Positions 50,821-53,496 of a DNA stretch of 53,496 nt are shown here, piece by piece (position 1 is the first letter of the stretch; the number at the start of each line of letters is the position of its first letter). The DNA lies in assembly GCA_001805445.1 (NCBI GenBank), contig MHGF01000009.1, forward strand, positions 1 to 53,496. Direction: 5' to 3'. Under the pieces are notes generated by a model that saw nothing but the letters and a program-made list of their open reading frames with translations, ran no database searches and was not told the origin of the DNA. A program made the position numbers and the translations under genes. The stretch is from Omnitrophica WOR_2 bacterium GWF2_43_52 (GTDB taxonomy: Bacteria > Omnitrophota > Gorgyraeia > Gygaellales > UBA12090).

Positions 50821-50900
50821 TTTTAATGCCAGGTGAGTATGCTGTTTCAATGCCAGGCATATACAATTCGTATGTGCGTTGACTATACCTGGTATTAAAA
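50821..50900. repeat. 80-bp inverted-repeat element before the large gene
   Basis: TTTTAATGCCAGGT and ACCTGGTATTAAAA (one mismatch) bracket an inner ATGCCAGGCAT palindrome. It is related by the CCAGGCA core to the TGTCTGGCACC elements at 39008 and 44313. The rest of 50539-50947 has no gene. Confidence 0.65.
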
Positions 50901-50947
50901 GTTGTTTGCTCGCCCGGTAATAATAATGAACATGGGAGAGTTGAAAA

Positions 50948-53496
50948 ATGTTTAAAAGAATTATCTCATTAGCCGTATCGGTAAGTTTCATTTTCCAGAG
51001 CGCTGGTTTTGCCCAAGTGGCCCAGCTTAATCTGGCCGGATACTTGGGCCAAGGCTCAAACTCTATTACATTAGACCGCTTTCGTCCGGCGCACCTACGT
51101 TATTTCTCTTATGAACCGAAAACCGATAACTTCCAGATACTCTTAGATAAGGCGGATGAAAAAGAGCTTAGCGATAGCCAGGTTAAAGTAAGGGCTGATG
51201 AGCTGATGAAATATTTCCGTATCGGCCTTAGCCTGCCGAATGAGAAGTTCTGGGTGAATTTAAGGCCGGATGCCCCGGAGCAGATAATTGACCCTGAGCT
51301 TGAGAATACCGATGTGGGCAGGATTATGCTTGAGGCAGACTTACAGCTTAAGAGGGATACCTCAAGTTTTACCTCACCTCAGACCAAAGAAGGTAAAGAA
51401 TATTGGGATAAGCTGTATAAAAGAGCGGGTGAGCTTTTCGGCTCCGAAAATATCACTATCCCCACCATTACCCGCCCTTGGATAGTGCCGGGTGAGATTA
51501 TCGTCCGGGAATCAGCTCACGGGGCATATATTTATAAAGCCGCGCTCAAGGTGATGTTGGAGGAAGACTATTTACGAGGGATGAAGGACGAAAGACGAGG
51601 GACGACAATAGATTATAGTTTCAATGACCCAAGATTAAAAGAGCTAAATGAATACTCCACACAGCTTATCCGGGAACTGATTATCCCCAAGTTGACTAAA
51701 GAGGTAAACCGGGCAAAAAGATATGCTCCTCTTCGGCAGGTGTTTTATTCCTTAGTACTTTCCCGCTGGTTTAAGGCTCGCTTTAGCTCGCATAGTTCAC
51801 AGTTGACAGTTGACAGTTCACCGAATAATTCTTATATGAAACTCATTGACTCTCAAAACCTCTCTAACCTTACTTCTAAACAATCCTGGGACAAGGCTGT
51901 TTACTTTAAAGAATACCAAAAGTCCTTTAAGGAAGGAGAATACAACCTCTCCGAGCCAGTCTATACCCCTACCGGACAGGTAATCCGCAGGTATATGAGC
52001 GGAGGGATGGTTTTTGGTAAGGAGATAAAAATAGAGCAGTTTAGTAATATTATTGGTTTATCAATTACGCCAAAGGGCGCTTATACAGCAGTTGTTACAG
52101 GAAATGGTCTTACTGACCATACTGCGATAGCCGCCGCCTCGCCGCTGACTTTGGAGGAGGCCAAGGATGCAATCAAAGACATAATTTCAGGGATTAAATT
52201 TGATAATTGGTATAGCTCCGGATCTTTATTTTCTTCCTATAACAAAAGGATTGCAGATAGCAAAGACTTCGAGGCCATTTATAATGAATTAGAGCATTTT
52301 TTACAAAATGAGAAAAATGTGAAAAAAGATATTAAAGAAGAATTGATGAGGGCGCAAAATTCGTTAAAACCTGGTATTTTAGGAGATGAGCTTAAGAAAC
52401 AAGGTATCACAGCGGTGAGAATTGAAGTAAATTTAGAAGCATACAGCAGAGTTCATGATGCAATAGGAAAGTATAGCGATTTGTCGCCTTCCAAATATTA
52501 CTACTTTACTTTTATAGATGGTTCTACTGATAAGGCAGAAATAAATATATTACCTATTGGTAATAAAATCAATATGGCATCTGATGGTTATATGATTATA
52601 GTAAAAGGGCTTGACGAAAAAGATGGCGGAGACGTTAAGATTAGTGTTTTTCGTAATGGCGAGGTTAAGGTAGAGGGCATATCGGGACGTATTCGTGAAC
52701 TTCATATTAGTAATCTGAAACCTTTCGCGGTGGCAATCAGAAAAGGTTTAAAGATCAGCAGCGCCTCCTCGCTGAATGAGAAAGAGGATACCGGTGTTTC
52801 TTTGATAGGGGATGAAGTTAACTCTTTATTATTGCGGGAAGATACTAAAAACAAATTGACTGATCTAAGAGCAATAATAAACGATTTACTGGAATCAGTT
52901 TACCTTGAGCGCGACAAGAAAAGTAATGCTGGAGATCCTGCTGCGCTAAGCTTAATATCAGCCAAAATCTCCGGGTTCTATGCAGTTATAGATGATATAG
53001 AAAAAAAAGATTATTATGATCCTATAGACATAGTAACTGTGGTTAAGGAAATAGTTGCTACCCTATCGCGGTATGAGTCAAATATAGATGTTTATTCCTC
53101 CATAAAGGAAATGTTTAATAAGAAGCATGATGAATTAATGGTAATTAAGAATGCCCTGGAAGCCAAGGTTAAAAATGATGATAGGTCTGTTATTTCTCAG
53201 GGGCACCTTTCGGGCAGCGGTGAAGTGCCTACGCTGTCAAAGGCAAGGCCGAGCGTAGATATAAAGGTTACAGGTAAAACCATGGCAGATTTGTATTATG
53301 GTTTAGCCAGACAGGGAAAACCCATAGGAATAACCCCGGATGTAATTATGGCTCAAGTTAAGCAGTTAACCCGTGAAACCCGGAAGATAATTGATTTGAA
53401 CCTAATCGTTCCGCGTTTCCGAAGAATCCTGACGGCGCTTTTGTCTAAAGATTTGGGAGAGGATAATCGTAAGATTATTCAGACCGCCTTAGATTT
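50948..53496 (+). CDS. Large secreted/cell-envelope protein, N-terminal part (runs past window)
   Basis: At least 849 residues with no stop before the window end. Signal peptide MFKRIISLAVSVSFIFQSAGFAQ, then a region starting AQLNLAGYLGQGSNSITLDRFRP and FWVNLRPDAPEQI, a type I associate with very large Omnitrophota surface proteins. The part visible has no recognisable catalytic motif. A heptad repeat adds RGMKDERRGTT-like residues at about 208-219 and a second (GTTGACA type) at about 283-292, both in frame. ATG 50948 has AGAG upstream; its own promoter is 340 bases away. Function unknown; surface attachment or predation-like roles are speculation. Confidence 0.75.
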   Translation, partial: MFKRIISLAVSVSFIFQSAGFAQVAQLNLAGYLGQGSNSITLDRFRPAHLRYFSYEPKTDNFQILLDKADEKELSDSQVKVRADELMKYFRIGLSLPNEKFWVNLRPDAPEQIIDPELENTDVGRIMLEADLQLKRDTSSFTSPQTKEGKEYWDKLYKRAGELFGSENITIPTITRPWIVPGEIIVRESAHGAYIYKAALKVMLEEDYLRGMKDERRGTTIDYSFNDPRLKELNEYSTQLIRELIIPKLTKEVNRAKRYAPLRQVFYSLVLSRWFKARFSSHSSQLTVDSSPNNSYMKLIDSQNLSNLTSKQSWDKAVYFKEYQKSFKEGEYNLSEPVYTPTGQVIRRYMSGGMVFGKEIKIEQFSNIIGLSITPKGAYTAVVTGNGLTDHTAIAAASPLTLEEAKDAIKDIISGIKFDNWYSSGSLFSSYNKRIADSKDFEAIYNELEHFLQNEKNVKKDIKEELMRAQNSLKPGILGDELKKQGITAVRIEVNLEAYSRVHDAIGKYSDLSPSKYYYFTFIDGSTDKAEINILPIGNKINMASDGYMIIVKGLDEKDGGDVKISVFRNGEVKVEGISGRIRELHISNLKPFAVAIRKGLKISSASSLNEKEDTGVSLIGDEVNSLLLREDTKNKLTDLRAIINDLLESVYLERDKKSNAGDPAALSLISAKISGFYAVIDDIEKKDYYDPIDIVTVVKEIVATLSRYESNIDVYSSIKEMFNKKHDELMVIKNALEAKVKNDDRSVISQGHLSGSGEVPTLSKARPSVDIKVTGKTMADLYYGLARQGKPIGITPDVIMAQVKQLTRETRKIIDLNLIVPRFRRILTALLSKDLGEDNRKIIQTALD
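51574..51604. repeat. Intragenic heptanucleotide repeat in the large secreted gene
   Basis: ACGAGGG, ATGAAGG, ACGAAAG, ACGAGGG plus ACG; the same purine-rich type as in moeA and at the moaC/MOSC junction. Frame is retained. Confidence 0.88.
51795..51822. repeat. Second intragenic heptanucleotide repeat (GTTGACA type)
   Basis: GTTCACA, GTTGACA, GTTGACA, GTTCACC. A different sequence but the same period, inside the reading frame. Confidence 0.85.

Overview
The window looks like chromosomal DNA of an anaerobic or microaerophilic Gram-negative bacterium, most likely a member of Candidatus Omnitrophota. The taxonomic hint is mainly the large secreted protein that begins at 50948 and runs off the right edge; its N-terminus is of a type I associate with that phylum. 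A porin-like protein, Tat-like leaders and tatA/tatC fit a diderm cell. The assignment is inference: there is no rRNA or other phylogenetic marker here.

Layout. 1-7840: a nitrite-oxidoreductase/nitrate-reductase-like (NXR) operon with alpha (5'-truncated by the window edge), beta, chaperone and haem subunit genes. It continues with a CuA-cupredoxin/NapH-like membrane fusion, a second CuA cupredoxin and a secreted tandem PilJ-type sensor-like protein, and closes with a terminator. 7919-11773: two siroheme-decarboxylase (Ahb/Nir) paralogues flank an EetA-like protein, an EetB/ECF-T fusion and an ApbE flavin transferase, a set linked to extracytosolic flavinylation. 11929-15961: an XRE-MEDS regulator, moeA with a probable promoter and attenuator, a small orphan protein and a porin. 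16074-23232: a Ttr/Psr-like molybdoenzyme (Fe-S, NrfD-like and catalytic subunits), then a DUF559 gene in an inverted-repeat cassette, then an unassigned polytopic protein with His-x-His motifs. 23234-25836: hydG and a HypC-HydE fusion. 26078-27030: tatA and tatC. 27257-39530: mobA, a Cys-type formate dehydrogenase, an AT-rich insert (VapBC, a small ORF, a NYN protein), AsrA-like and AsrB-like electron-transfer genes separated by a two-component cluster and a glycosidase-like secreted protein, then mobB. 39541-44131: a riboswitch-like attenuator upstream of moaA, DUF981, a CMD protein, a UbiE/MenG methyltransferase, moaC, a MOSC protein and mogA/moaB. 44360-50538: a short ChrA, a reverse-strand FHA and HtrA-like protease pair, thioredoxin, a split phosphotransacetylase and a Phd/RelE module. 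50575-53496: an untranslated leader with two terminators, then the large secreted protein.

The unifying theme is molybdenum and tungsten redox metabolism. Three molybdopterin enzymes (NXR-like, Ttr/Psr-like, FDH) lie beside scattered cofactor genes (moaA, moaC, mogA, moeA, mobA, mobB, MOSC), the Tat system that would export the first two, haem synthesis and electron carriers.

The second theme is repeats. Seven-base tandem repeats of several sequences occur between and inside genes. There are at least five kinds of small inverted-repeat elements, 15-bp palindromes, and two copies of a 150-170 bp structured element whose arms differ by compensatory changes. Several repeats lie inside reading frames (moeA, the Ttr-like subunit, the CuA-NapH gene, the large terminal gene) or supply the start region or stop codon of a gene.
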